Origin: Cepaea nemoralis
Taxonomy: Eukaryota > Mollusca > Gastropoda > Stylommatophora > Helicidae
Length of the DNA stretch: 64,000 bases
Reading direction: 5' to 3'
NCBI GenBank assembly: GCA_014155875.1
Contig: JACEFZ010001381.1
Location: 917,001-981,000 of the forward strand
The notes under the pieces: generated by a model
Told to the model about the DNA's origin: nothing
Databases searched by the model: none
The model's input: the letters and a program-made list of their open reading frames with translations, nothing else
Program-made: the position numbers and the translations under genes
Part shown: positions 43,839 to 55,260 of the stretch, piece by piece
Layout: each line of letters opens with the position of its first letter
Numbering within the stretch: the stretch's first letter is position 1

Positions 43839-43920
43839 AACTCTAGGCTACCATTTGTTTGTAAAGAGTCACTGCACAAGACTCTAGGCTACCATTCGTT
43901 TGTAAAGAGTCACTATATTA
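43839..43920 (+). repeat. About 40-bp direct repeat x2
   Basis: 'actctaggctaccattcgtt' followed by 'tgtaaagagtcact' occurs twice directly after the 18S fragment. Confidence 0.85.
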
Positions 43921-44134
43921 CAGAGTTTCCGGTTTGGGTCAAGATGGCGGGATGTGTTTTCTTCCAACTTGACTAAAGACGGTTGATCGGCGGCCTGACA
44001 ATCTGTCATCATAAAACTCACAGCTGTTACAGAATCAGATTTCTGGCTCCAAATGTTTGATGCTTCACACAAACAAAGAGAACCATGACTTCTGCCCTAT
44101 GCGCCAACTTAGGCACGAGAGGAAAGACAAGACA

Positions 44135-45720
44135 AGATATAGTATAGCGAGTTCAGTCGTGCAGCGACCCGAAATGAAAACGGAAGTGATATACAGCGCC
44201 ACCATGCAATGATCCACCGTAAAATTGGTGCTGTAAGAACCATTCATGCTTATGACATCATTCATTCATTCATTCAAATATCATGTGACAATAGCAGACA
44301 GGTTAAGTTCAGAAGGTTAGTCTAATATTCCGTGCACAGCGATTGGTTGAAATTATCGTGACTTTTTAAATAAATGTAATTATTTGATACACAATAAGTA
44401 ATTTTATTTTCTAGAGCTGTATTTGTAAATCTTTGAATATTTTTATATGGATTTTCAAATTCTGCATCCAATTCTATATATATTTGGAGTTTCATCGCCA
44501 ATCGTCTTCCATTTGTGGTATTAAAACATTATTTCTGTAGGGATGATTCATGTTGTTTGGTCTTTGTGAATGGAAAGCCAAGATGGCGGCTGACGCAAAT
44601 AATTCCGAACACAAGTGCCATGAGTCTGGTTAAGTAAAGTCTGGTTGAGTAGATTACTGTAGAACAACGGTAGGATAAATTGTCATGGGGTGTCAGAGGA
44701 AAGAAATACACCAAGAAGCAGTTATTCGTAAGGGCCAACAGAATTGCAGGGATTAGGCCACGTGATCGGAAAGGTCGAGAAAGGGGGAAAGAAAGACGGC
44801 AGTCGGAGAGCTGGCGAAGATTAGGTACACATCGTATGACCAGGCAGGGAGCCGAGAACTGAATCTCCCCTGTCGGGATGAAACGTCGAGAGCCATCGAC
44901 GGCAAGCAACTGAGTGTACGCTAGATATCTTAAGTGTGTACCTATGGCTGAGAACAGAATTACCGCGACCAGGCGAACGGACATATTCACTCTACAGCAC
45001 GGAGTCGAGTGGTGTCGTGGGCAGAGGTTGCCGGCCTGTGAATGTAAGCGCCTGCGGCCATGTTTAACGGGACTGATGTAAGTAGTTTAGAGGAGTTGTG
45101 TGTATACCATTGTAGATGACTAGATAGCCTGAATAGCAGGCCATACTACAATAAGTGTGCAACCGAATATTGTGTGTGTAGATGGAACATTGCAGCGACC
45201 AGTGGGAGTGTCGTATAGAAACAATACATGATGCCATTCTATAAATCTGAGGCAATGAGTCGTATTCTCTGTGTGTCAGCGTACATTCCATAAAGAGTGT
45301 CAACGCAGCAGCAGCAGCCCAATACCCTAGTTACGTCGGCAAGTGCTCGTTGGCAACAAGTTTAAAGATTATTAATAATTTATTTGTATACTTGTACTAT
45401 TTTTTTATCATTTAACATGACAGAACATATTTTTGAAGTCAGTTTTCATATCCGTTTGAAACAATCTTGCACGCACAGACCGGTTGTGGAGGTAACAGAC
45501 ACACTGAAGAGTTCCAAAAAGTACGGGGAAAAGTCTTGGCCCCAGAAACCGACACTCATATGACTATGTGAATATCTCTTGACATAATTATTATCACAAT
45601 ACAGGCGTCATTGAGGTATCTGGATCATTAGATTTCGTCGTTTTTCAAGACCCATCTACCTGTGGTGGTCGCATTTGTAAATACTCAATTTTAAAATCAT
45701 GAATAGTATACCTAACAGTA
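44135..45720 (-). repeat. Unclassified dispersed repeat, copy B, with about 700-bp insert
   Basis: The reverse complement aligns by eye with 19860-20895 in order. Relative to that copy it has an extra segment at about 44640-45350 without recognisable genes, possibly a solo LTR or another insertion. It lacks the foldback element that interrupts copy A. Confidence 0.75.
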
Positions 45721-46164
45721 ACAGTATAATCTCAGACTCGGACAGACATTTGAATGTTGTGTTTTTATTTTAAATTGGATGATTGTTGTTGCTCGACTGC
45801 GAATGTTTCTATAGATAGATCTGGAAGAAAAAGTTTCAAGAGTGTCAGTGAGATATAATGATATATAATATTATTACATTATGTAAATACCACATTGCAA
45901 CTCTCAAAGGTAACCAGTATCTACCTTAAAGACCTCTAAATGCCAGCTACCCATTCCTGCAAAAGTCCGTTACTTGATCGTTGTGCGAAGGTTAATGAAG
46001 CAATGGCAATTCCAAACAGTCAGAAAATTGGCTTCGTAGCTCTCCCATTGCAGGAAATGGAGTATGGTGTCCCTGGAGGAGGAACGTCGTATACACAATT
46101 TGTAAGGGGTACAGTGGTTTAAACGTACAATCTCCGCCTTTACAAAATAAGAAATGATGCTAGT

Positions 46165-46395
46165 GACTAGTGGCAAGAATGCCGATTTCTCTTTCGGGAG
46201 ATCCGGGTTCGAATCCCAAGTAAGGATATGGAATTTTTTCTGTCAGGGGGAAAAAATAAAAACCCTAACCTGCACAGTTCGCGGAGACTGCTCTAGCCAG
46301 GCGACCTTAACTGTGAACTTAATTCCTCAGGCTCAAGATCCACCCATCCCCTTTCACTACACCGCAAGACTGACTACTGGATAAGCAGTAGATGA
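46165..46395 (+). mobile_element. SINE, family 3 copy
   Basis: A B box (GGGTTCGAATCCC) lies at 46203-46219 and the body 'aaccctaacctgcacagttc' matches 15924-16146. The A-box region is degraded. Confidence 0.8.
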
Positions 46396-46598
46396 CGGAA
46401 CGGGTAAATTATCCATGATCGTGAGATAATCATAATGGATAGGACATATAGCTTTCTTGGATAAAGGCATAAAAAGCTAGGAGGATCCGTGTGCATGTTG
46501 GGAATTGAAAAGAACAGGCCGTTACCCACACAAACTTTTACTTTCACTTTACAAAACGCACACGGATATTTTATTTATATTATAGTAGTTAATTATTG

Positions 46599-46964
46599 CA
46601 GTGGTTCTCAACCATTTTTGGCTCATGCACCCTTTCACCATATGTCAAAATGTCATCCCCCCTCCCTTTCCAGCGAACAAAAGAAGAATAATTCTCCCTT
46701 TTCCAAAATTGTCAGCCTCAAAAGGTGCATTTTTTATATTCACAATATTTTATTAACGCACCAAATTAATCATATTACAATAAACCAATAGTTAAAACGT
46801 CAAAGAATTGTCACATAATAGGGTATTGTGCCTGAAGACATTTTGAGTCTGCCAATCTGTGGTCTTAATTTCTCTCCCCCCCCCCCCCCCCCCCCAAAAA
46901 AAAAAACCTAAAATTCCCCCCCCCCCCGGGGGGTGGGGGGATTCCCCACTGGTTGAGAACCACT
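46599..46964. mobile_element. hAT MITE copy
   Basis: It begins CAGTGGTTCTCAACC and ends GGTTGAGAACCACT. Flanks share AATTAT. Long C and A homopolymers lie near the right end. The interior differs from the other copies, so it is a separate subfamily. Confidence 0.8.
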
Positions 46965-46969
46965 AAATT

Positions 46970-47460
46970 ATAGCATTGCGATTCTCGTATGCACACAATT
47001 AGATCCTCGCCGATGCTACAGAGTTTGTGCACTTCTTAAGTGATCTATGGGAAGCACTTATGAGAATATCCGTGGGCCATGAAAGTGATCGTATATAATT
47101 ATACCTGACGTAGGTGATCATGATTCTCCATGTCTTGCAGTCTGTAACATCTTATATATTCCTTTGCCTATACCTTTCTATGCCATGATAAAAGGCTGCC
47201 AAGAATCTTCTCTCATTGTCTTCCCCCTTTCTCTTTCCGTAAACTTTCCAGTTATCACAATATGTTCCAGTATTTCTCTTCCCATAATATGGGTGAAAAT
47301 AACGACTTCTTCTTTCTGATGTGTCTAATAAGTTACCTTTATGTCCTAGCCTCTTTCAGAGCTCATTTTGGCTGTTCAAGGAAATGTCAGCATTCTTCTG
47401 TAAAACCACATTTCTGAGGCATCGGGGGATTTGTTTCATTGTTACGATTTGTCTATGATT
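46970..47460. other. Intergenic, possible LINE trace
   Basis: Plus-strand phrases such as 'cagttatcacaatatgttcc' and 'cttcccataatatggg' resemble the antisense of TGATG-tailed LINE ends, but too weakly for a separate call. Confidence 0.4.
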
Positions 47461-47464
47461 TACA

Positions 47465-47572
47465 TCATTATTGTGTGCCGTGCCGCATGGGCAGTCATTG
47501 TTCACCAGCTCACCAGTCTTGGCTCAGGACTTCTTGTCCCGATTATGCCATGTGGTCAAACCATCCAGGTAT

Positions 47573-47629
<57 letters not shown>

Positions 47630-47755
47630 CTCCCCTCCCCCCCCCCCCACCTCAGTTTTGTCAGTTGCCACTAAGTTTACTAGTATTTTTCTCGTTTTTT
47701 TTTTTTCTCACAACATGCCCAAAAATCTTCGCTGTCTACGTTTAAATTTTCTAAT
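47465..47755 (-). pseudogene. LINE 3' end (TGATG-tailed family) with internal (CT)n
   Basis: The sequence parallels 50101-50350: 'gattatgccatgtggtcaaa', 'ccatccag', 'cagttgccactaagttt' and 'cacaacatgcccaaaa'. A CT run of about 53 bases (47575-47627) plus a C run has expanded inside it. Confidence 0.75.
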
Positions 47756-48124
47756 AAATTTTTGGCTCTCAAATCCATCTACAATGCACTTAGATCCTTG
47801 CTGGGATTCCCATAATATCTTAATTAAGCTACTAGGCAACTCCCCAAGATGTCCAGAAACAGCCCAGAATTGGCTCGTTAAGTTATTTGGAAATAAGCTG
47901 AATGGAGTATCACAAGTAGTAGAAATTAAGGAAAATAGCTATCTAACAGTGTACAGACTATATGTTAATAAAGCAGCTAGACAGACAGTTAACCCGTGAC
48001 CCTTCTACTGCTTGGCTGAATAAAAGTGAACTTCCGCCCAGTGGTTTGTTATATTTTATGTGGTTTTGTTGTTTATTGCACACAAAACATCTAAACAGGC
48101 ATTGAGAAAACCCAAAACTAAAAG

Positions 48125-48191
48125 TTCTTCTTCTTCTTCTTCTTCTTCTTCTTCTTCTTCTTCTTCTTCTTCTTCTTCTTCTTCTTCTTCT
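48125..48191 (-). repeat. (TTC)n tract = (GAA)n tail of the I-type LINE
   Basis: On the minus strand the LINE at 48192-61487 ends and runs into about 22 GAA triplets. This is the same type of tail as at 16769 and 61100. Confidence 0.85.
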
Positions 48192-48750
48192 TTCGTTCGC
48201 CTGAAATATGTCTATAACTGCAATATTGTCTCTTGTATGAATCTAACAGTCTTTTTTAGTTCACTCAGCGGTCCATAGAGTTTATCTTCCACTGTTGTCT
48301 CTCTAGGCCAGAAGGTTCGCCTGGATATGTTGTAGTTTGGGCAGTCCTGGAGTACGTGCTCTGCTGTCTGCGACGCCAATCCACATGTGCACATACATGG
48401 CTGAGTCACCAATCTTAAATTTTGTATACATGTGGTTGCGTAATATATTGTGTCCTGTTCTGAGGCGCAGAAGAATGACCTGTTCTGGTCTGTCCATAAT
48501 GTGGTAGTCGTCTTGAGAAGGGTTTGGTGGCCTTCTGACTGATTTGATCATTCTTTTCATTTGGTGGTACGTAACGGGCACATCAGGTTGTTCTTCTTTT
48601 GCTCCTTAGCCAATCGATCAGCTCTGTCGTTTCCGGGTACTCCACAGTGGGATGGTATCCACTGTATGGTGACCTTATGCTGACAGCTAAGTTCAGAAAG
48701 TAGTGTCCTTAGAACTGGCAATTTCCCAGACAGGAGCGCCCTTATAGCGA
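48192..48750 (-). pseudogene. I-type LINE: RNase H C-terminus and zinc-knuckle-like tail
   Basis: The minus strand encodes QWIPSHCGVPGNDRADRLAK (RNase H His and last Asp). Downstream a Cys/His motif CTCGLASQTAEHVLQDCP follows, typical of the end of gastropod-type LINEs. One frameshift separates the two. The N-terminal RNase H part is on the far side of the LINE inserted at 48751. Confidence 0.85.
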
Positions 48751-49609
48751 AGTAATAATGAGAGAGATCAAAGAGATGCCAGGAATACTAGTTGGAGGTT
48801 ATAATATAAATAATATACGCTATGCAGATGACACAGTATTGGTGGCGGATAATTCAACAGACCTACAACAATTATTAGACGTTGTAGTAACAGAGAGTGC
48901 AAGGAAAGGACTCTCCTTGAATATCAAGAAAACAGTAACAATGGTAATATCAAAGAAAATGGTGACACCAAAATGTGACATAGAAATAGAAGGGAAAATC
49001 CTTAACCAAGTTGATAATTTTAGATACCTAGGGGCATTTATAACATCAGATGGAAGATGTACAACAGAGATTAGGAGTAGAATAGGGCAGGCAAAAGCCG
49101 CTTTTCAGAAAATGAAGAGTATCTTATGCAATAAGTCACTATCACTGAATGTAAGAAAGAGAGTGCTGAAATGCTATGTAGAACCAGTTTTGCTGTATGG
49201 CAGTGAATCTTGGAACGTAAATGAACAAATTAAGAAGAAATTAGAAGCAACAGAGATGTGGTTCCTGAGACGAATGTTGCGAATTCCTTGGACTGCCAGA
49301 GTAACTAACGACGACTGCCTGAAACAGGCTAATGAAACTAGAACATTATATACAACAATAAGACAGAGACAAACATCTTTCTTCGGTCACGTGATGAGAA
49401 GAGAGGCATTGGAGAACATCGTAACAACTGGAAAGATCGAGGGGAAGAGAGGCAGAGGTAGACCAAGAGAAGTGATGCTGGATGGATTGAGACGGTGGCA
49501 TGGAGGAATATCAGCACCAGAGTTGATCCAGAAAACCAAAGACCGAGATCTATGGAGAGCCATGAACGCCTACGCCAGCCGGCACGGCACTTGATGATGA
49601 TGATGATGA
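48751..49609 (+). pseudogene. 5'-truncated LINE (TGATG-tailed family), open RT frame
   Basis: One uninterrupted frame (48758-49594, 278 codons) encodes the C-terminal half of a reverse transcriptase. The catalytic YADD (NNIRYADDTVLVADNS) is at about residue 22, followed by GLSLNIKKTVTMV, VDNFRYLGAFITSDGR, VLLYGSESWNVNEQ and GHVMRREALE. The end is DRDLWRAMNAYASRHGT and stop. A TGATGATG tail follows directly (49592-49609). It has no endonuclease. It inserted into the RNase H region of the I-type LINE in opposite orientation. An open frame in a truncated copy means a young insertion. A 4-base AGCG near both edges may be its target duplication. Confidence 0.88.
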
Positions 49610-50097
49610 GCGCATCTGTCAATATCACCACAGGATGTGTACCATGGCTGGTATTTTGTAATTTCTCTGTTGCCATCTTGATTGCCTAAATTTTAGCATC
49701 ATAGTTATGGCAGTACTTTCCTGTTGGTGTGTACCATTTATCTGGATGATCCCTGCCTTTTGTTTCGGAGAGAGGGTAAATAGAGTGGTGCTGCACTTGT
49801 CAGTGTTTATGCGACACACCATCTATTCGCCCATGCTACAAATATATCTACAGCTCTCTGTAGAAATATGGTGACCACTGATGTATGTTCATTTGTGTTC
49901 CACAAAACTAGGTCATCAGCGTACACTGTCGCTTTAATTCCATCCGGTAGATTAGCAACAAGATCATTGATGAAGACTAGAAATAGTGTGGGGGACAAGA
50001 CTCCACCCTGGGGAACACCGTGACGCAATAGTACATTCTTGCTCTTGAGTCCGTCTATCTGTACTCGGGCTCTTCTGTTGTGCGAGTGTCCTTCCAT
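49610..50097 (-). pseudogene. I-type LINE: RT catalytic segment
   Basis: The minus strand reads LLRHGVPQGGVLSPTLFLVF then INDL, and further on ATVYADDLVLW. These are the RT motif with PQG and the YADD active site that holds the metal-binding Asp pair. A frameshift near 49815 precedes the linker to RNase H (VILTDA, first RNase H Asp), where the other LINE inserted. Confidence 0.88.
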
Positions 50098-50568
50098 CCA
50101 TCATGTGCCATGCCGATAAGCGGGGCCGGTCTTGTTTTGCCATCTCACTCGATCACCAGAGTCGTGGATCAGCTCCGTGTTTCTGTCTCGACCATGCCAC
50201 GTGGCCAAGCCATCCAGTTATTTGCTTCTAGGTCTTCCCCTTGATCTGTTCCCTTCGATCTTACCAGTTGTCACCAAGTTCTCCAATTCATTTCTTCTCA
50301 TAACATGCCCAAAAGATGTTGACTGTCTACGCCTAATGTCTCTAATCAGTAATCTTTAATTGTTTCTTGAAGGACTTTATTCATTGGTCTTTCTGTCTGT
50401 CCATGGCTTTCTTTGCATTTTCCTCAGAAACCGCATTTCTACAGCCATCAGATGTTTTTCAGCTTGACTGCTCATTGTCCAAGCTTCACATCCATATAAA
50501 AGTACAGGTTCTATGTAGCATCTCAATACTCGTTTTCTCGTTTCAATTGACATCTTTTTATTGGTCAG

Positions 50569-51183
50569 TGTCAAAGACTGAAACATAGAGGCCGGAGGTC
50601 TGCCTCAAGATAGAAGACCACCGGGAAGAGTGGTCAACCTCAAGTAGATTAGAGGTAATTAATACAGTGCCCCGATATAAGGGCAGGGTAGGTGATAGAA
50701 TGGAGGACTATTAACTAGTTCTCTCATGAGACACGGAGACGTCGACCAGATAGTTAGCACTCTGGTCACGACAGAATCATGCCTACGTGATAGCCACGAT
50801 TGCCACTCAATAGGAGACAGCTAATGTAAGCGTGCTGAATGTAACGGCACGCAAAAAGCCGAAGGACGCATCAAGGTCCTTCCGCGTGCTGTGTAGCCAC
50901 GCGAGTAGGAAAGTCAGACTGGGGACTGACTTCGTAGCAAGCACATCGTTTAGTGTCGATAGGAGTTTTGTGTAGCCAAATAGATAGAGATTAGCAATAG
51001 GGTTAGGAAACTAGTGATAGGCAATTCTGTGGCTTTGTGTGTGATTTGATAGCGACTGTTTTGTAATTGTAAAGAGCCAACGGCAATAAAATGTATCATT
51101 CATTTCCTCTCACACGACTTGCAAGTTTCTTGTGTGGTGTGGGAGAAGTAATCCGATGATGCCTGAAACATTGGTTGTTGACA
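50569..51183 (+). repeat. 5' LTR (615 bp)
   Basis: It starts TGTCAAAGACTG and ends GGTTGTTGACA. A TATA-like GATATAAGGG lies near 50674 and a poly(A) signal AATAAA at 51085-51090. It differs from the 3' LTR by a 3-base and a 4-base insertion and one T/C substitution. Confidence 0.97.
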
Positions 51184-52359
51184 GGCGAGGATTAATGTGG
51201 TGTCAGAAGTGTGGCTTGGGCAAATGTTCAAGCTATTACACTTACCCACGGCTCTAGACTAGGGTTACTAGTAGTGAATTTGTGTCAGTGACTGATGACG
51301 TGTGCAGACGAGAACGAGTTGCGAGCTAAACTGTGCCTATCGTGACAAAATAATGCTTATTTGTGTTTATTAAAATATTATTAACTTAAATCATGTATTC
51401 TTCAAAGTTGTAAGTATTGATATTGTTATTTTCTTTCATTTATTTATTCAATTACTGATTTGTTTATGAATAACTATCAAATATGATTCATGGCGGAGCG
51501 ATACACATGCCAGCAACATTATCGATTTTTGCAAGCTAAAAATAGCGCTGCGCCTCTGACGTAGTGCGATTGACAAGCAGTTGTTCTACGCCATTCGCAT
51601 TCAGCATCTAATTGTTTACAAATCGTCAAGCTGCTGCCCGCCTGAATCTGTGCTTTATATTAACTATTATTTGTTTATTTAAGTTATTAATTGAATATAT
51701 TTAGTTATTTAAACATTATTATTATATTTTTATTTATTTGAAAGCAGTTATTGAATTTTTTTTCGTACTTTTTCTATTTGTTTACCGTCACGATGGCACT
51801 ACTTTTGGCCATGCAAATTAGACTTGGTCTGCACAACACTTCCATAGATTAAACTAGGTTAGTAACGAAAGGCATAAAACGGTAGAACGAAGACAGGACA
51901 TTGACAATTTAATATTAATTAAACTATATTCTGTTTGTACGTGGGCATGTCATTGTGATTGTACTAAATTGTCGAGAATATTATATGTCGTTTACTATTT
52001 GTTAATTGTTGCTGCTCTGTGAACCAGGGTGAACAACAGCTGATTAGAAAACTCGTGTGTATGCCGGAGTGCCAAACAAGGTGACCTGTGTTACCGGATT
52101 GGTGTTCCTGATTCTCGGGAACATTAAGTTGAGTATACTCAATATATTTGGCATGCAATGTTATTAATAATGCATCTCTTTTTCAGCTTGTGATGCATTA
52201 GCATATGTTTGTGCTCTGTTTTTTCAGGATAAAATTTTCCAGGGTATAAACAAAGAGTACAATTTATAGTGCTCAGATAATAAGAAACATAACATATCAA
52301 AGATAAATAAGTGATTAAAGAGGTCAGTGCCTGTTAACACTAGCCAATTACCCAACAAC
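51184..52359 (+). other. LTR element leader and putative primer-binding site
   Basis: TGGTGTCAGAAGTG (51198-51211), 14 bases after the LTR, resembles the primer-binding region common in metazoan gypsy elements. The priming tRNA is not identified. The rest of the 1.2-kb leader has no convincing open frame. Confidence 0.6.
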
Positions 52360-53463
52360 ATGGCTACTTTAGCTGATTTCATAAAAGCAGGTAAAGAGTT
52401 ACAATACACAGGAAAGGAGCTAGAACAATATGCTGATCAAAAACTTAAAGAAGCAAAAGATACTGAGAGAGATGAACGTGCACGAGAAAGACAACACCAG
52501 ATAGAACTAGCTGAGATAAATAAACATAAAGAATTAGAATTAAAACAGAAGCAGTTAGAACATGATAAGGAGATTAAGCAACAACAGTTAGAACAAGAGA
52601 AAGAATTAAAGCAAAAGCAATTAGATCAGGAGAGGGAACTAAAGCAAAAAGAGATAGATGAAATGGCAAGAGTTAAGGAAAAACAAATTCAAGTAGAATC
52701 AGAGACACAATTAAAAATGAAAGGTATGGATGTAGACTCACACGCAGAGATCTCTGCTACTAAACTAAAAAGTCAACAAGAAGAAAATAAGTTCAACAAA
52801 TACAAAAATATTATCAAACCATATTGTAAAGAAGATTCCATATCAGCCTGGACAGAAAATGTCGAGTATCAGTTTAAATACCACCAAGTTCCAATAGAGA
52901 TGTGGGCTATGATTTATATGAAGAACCTGAGTGGTGAGCCCCTTAAAGTGATAGAATCTATACCAACTGATCTTAGATCTAACTATCAGTACATCCATGA
53001 TAGGATAATGCAACACTTTTTACTTGATGCCCCAGGGTATCAGGTTCAGTTCTCAAATTTAAAACCAAAACCTAGTGAGACTTTCATTGATTACGTCTCA
53101 AATGTGCAAAGTGTACTAGATAGGTGGCTTAAAGCAGCTAACATAGGAAAAGACTTTGACAGACTTAAAAATTTAATAGCCATGGATAAAGTCATATCCA
53201 CTATACCATCTCCGTTTGCTAAATTCTTGCAGCAGTCAGACATTGAGAACATAGCACAATTTGAAAAGAAAGGCTCTGCATATTTTTCTTCAAATAGAGA
53301 TATTTTTAAGACTTCAAATGACTCTGAAGTAGTTTCTTTTGTAAAGGACCAACCAAAAAACTATCAAAGTAATAGAAAACCATTTCATAGAGTCGACAAG
53401 AAAGATAGGAAAGTGTCAAAATGTATCTACTGTCAACTTTTGCATGACACATATTCTGTGTGA
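52360..53463 (+). CDS. gag: Gag of the Gmr1-like element, SCAN-like capsid region
   Basis: The first ATG in good context is at 52360 (MATLADFIKAGKELQYTGKE). Residues about 25-130 form a highly charged coiled coil (KELELKQKQLEHDKEIKQQQ and similar). Residues about 180-280 resemble the SCAN/capsid C-terminal fold: LSGEPLKVIESIP, YQYIHDRIMQHFLLDA, YQVQFSNLKPKPSETFIDYV and LDRWLKAA. The SCAN domain of vertebrate zinc-finger proteins is reported to derive from Gmr1-like Gag, which fits. The frame ends just after a first Cys pair (CIYCQLLH), where it shifts into the next frame. Gag would assemble the particle that packages the RNA. Confidence 0.82.
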   Translation: MATLADFIKAGKELQYTGKELEQYADQKLKEAKDTERDERARERQHQIELAEINKHKELELKQKQLEHDKEIKQQQLEQEKELKQKQLDQERELKQKEIDEMARVKEKQIQVESETQLKMKGMDVDSHAEISATKLKSQQEENKFNKYKNIIKPYCKEDSISAWTENVEYQFKYHQVPIEMWAMIYMKNLSGEPLKVIESIPTDLRSNYQYIHDRIMQHFLLDAPGYQVQFSNLKPKPSETFIDYVSNVQSVLDRWLKAANIGKDFDRLKNLIAMDKVISTIPSPFAKFLQQSDIENIAQFEKKGSAYFSSNRDIFKTSNDSEVVSFVKDQPKNYQSNRKPFHRVDKKDRKVSKCIYCQLLHDTYSV

Positions 53464-53800
53464 TAAATCGCCAAACTATCCGGCACATCTTGAAAATGTT
53501 ATTAAGAAGCAACAAAACAAAAGATCTGCATACAGGCGTGCAATCAAATGCTTCTTTTGTTCCAGCTACGGCCATTATTCAAATAAGTGCCTGGGCCGCC
53601 AACGTATGAAAGCCAACAATGCTATTTTGATTGATACATCTTCTGATAGTGGTAGTGAGACTGAGTGTGAAGTTGAAAATGAATTACCTGGTAACCAATC
53701 TGAAGATGTGTGTTGTGTAAACGATATATTGAGTTTTGACAGTTGTGAACGATGTCACCAATTTCATGCAGACGGAAAATTAGAATGTGGAATATTGTAA
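53444..53800 (+). CDS. Gag C-terminal region with CCHC zinc knuckle
   Basis: This frame overlaps the Gag end by 20 bases in another frame. It contains CFFCSSYGHYSNKC (C-x2-C-x4-H-x4-C) and a following acidic, Ser-rich stretch (DTSSDSGSETECEVENELPG). The overlap suggests either programmed frameshifting or a simple indel. The next frame (53752 on) overlaps again and carries protease. Confidence 0.75.
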   Translation: MTHILCDKSPNYPAHLENVIKKQQNKRSAYRRAIKCFFCSSYGHYSNKCLGRQRMKANNAILIDTSSDSGSETECEVENELPGNQSEDVCCVNDILSFDSCERCHQFHADGKLECGIL

Positions 53801-54354
53801 CATCCTCCGTAGAGAATGCAAATGCAGCTATAGCCTCCAGAGGCAATCTATTGTTTCACTCTGCAATGGTCAATGAGAAGCCATGCCGATGTTTGCTTGA
53901 CAGTGGGAGCTCTATTATTGGTGTGAAAAAGGAACTTGTTAATCCAAAGGATTATACTGGTGACTCTGTAAAATGCCGGACTTTTTCTGGTAATATAGAA
54001 ACCTATCCTCTGGCAAGAGCCCGTATAAACACCCCGTTCCTTTCTGGTACCTTTACTTGTGCAATACTTGACAACCCTTGTACTGATTTAATTCTTGGGT
54101 GTCTACCCCAGCTAAGGCACTGTACAGATGAAGAAATATCTGTCTGGGAGGAGAAGAATGGTTTCACTCCAGTGAACAGTGCAGATATCCTCAAACATCA
54201 CAGTCCTAACAAAAGTGCTAGACCCATAACACTTGAAACTGATCAAGACGTAATGGTGCTACTACCAGACAAGCATAATAAAATGGTAACTTCATGGCAA
54301 GAGCCTTTCAAGGTGACACAAAAACTTTCAGATGTTGACTATGAATATCGATAA
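53752..54354 (+). pseudogene. Aspartic protease followed by an integrase C-terminal (GPY/F-like) segment
   Basis: Retropepsin signatures are CLLDSGSSIIGV (catalytic Asp-Ser-Gly) and CTDLILGC (flap/hydrophobic-Gly end). After a spacer the frame has DQDVMVLLPDKHNKM and SWQEPFKVTQKLSDVDY, which resemble the GPY/F module normally at the integrase C-terminus. No D,D-35-E catalytic core or HHCC finger lies between, so integrase has been removed, probably by an internal deletion near 54150-54240. The position of this module upstream of RT is the key evidence for the Gmr1-like order. Confidence 0.75.
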
Positions 54355-55260
54355 CGGACACTTAAAGATATTCCATGTCAACATGTTGAAACCTTACTTT
54401 TCACGACAAGAGACAGAAGTAGAGACAGACGAACACAGTACACCCACACCTAGTGATCAGACGACAGACATACACAACGCAACTACACTAGTTAGCGAGA
54501 CTGGCAAATCCGACGATACCCATACACCTAGTGAGCTTACAGAATACGCACTTAGCACCACCACCGTACTGAATCAGGTAGACGACGACGGAATGGAACT
54601 ACCTGTTCCCATTGTAGACAAGACTGCGACATTAGATAGCATACGGATAGAACAGGGACTAACAGACAGTCAACGACGACAATTAGTAGAATTAGTGACG
54701 GAGTATAAAGACATATTTTCTGACATTCCAGGTAGGACGGACAGAATCGAGCACTCCATTCTTCTTTCCGACTAAGTCTATCAAATGCAGGCCGTACTCT
54801 ATCCCACTCAGCTATAGAGAAAGTCTAAATAAGGAAATTCTTAATTTAGAAGCTAGTGGGATCATCCAGAAATCCACATCTGAGTACTCCTTTCCAATCG
54901 TCCTAGTTAAGAAAAAGACTCCACAATTCGTTTGTGTGTGGACTATCGAAAGCTCAACAACGTCACTAAGATCGACGCAGAACCAATTCCTTCCTGCAAA
55001 GATCTTATTCTTGACATGTCCACCTCCAAAATCTTTTCTAAATTAGATCTTACTAAGGGATATTGGCAGGTCCCTATGCAAACTCAATCCATCATCTTAC
55101 TGGCCTTTCAACCCTTTAGGACTGTACAAGTGCGTTTTCTTCCTTTCGGACTTCGAAACGCTCCTGCACTTCGTACACTTACTAGAGATCTACTGCATGG
55201 AGTGACGATACAGTGACTTATATAGATGATATATGTGTCCATACTGATGACTGGACACAC
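54332..55260 (+). pseudogene. pol: Reverse transcriptase region, frame-broken
   Basis: The frame 54332-54775 starts with the end of the GPY/F-like module (IFHVNMLKPYF), an acidic Thr-rich linker and the RT lead-in (LVELVTEYKDIFSDIPG). After frameshifts near 54775 and 54930, motifs follow: VDYRKLNNVT, FSKLDLTKGYWQVPM (first catalytic Asp), FGLRNAP and YIDD (55219-55230, catalytic pair). At least three frame changes occur, so this copy cannot make RT. The domain copies the element's RNA into DNA. Confidence 0.85.

Noticed and set aside
44640..45350. Solo LTR inside the dispersed repeat
   Set aside because: The segment is an insertion relative to the other copy, but I could not define TG/CA ends or a target duplication, so it is left as unclassified.
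47431..47999. Overlapping plus-strand frames rich in Ser-Leu
   Set aside because: They are produced by the (CT)n tract inside a decayed minus-strand LINE end.
54100..54260. Integrase catalytic core between protease and the GPY/F-like module
   Set aside because: No D,D-35-E spacing or His-Cys finger can be read in any frame; the core appears to be deleted.
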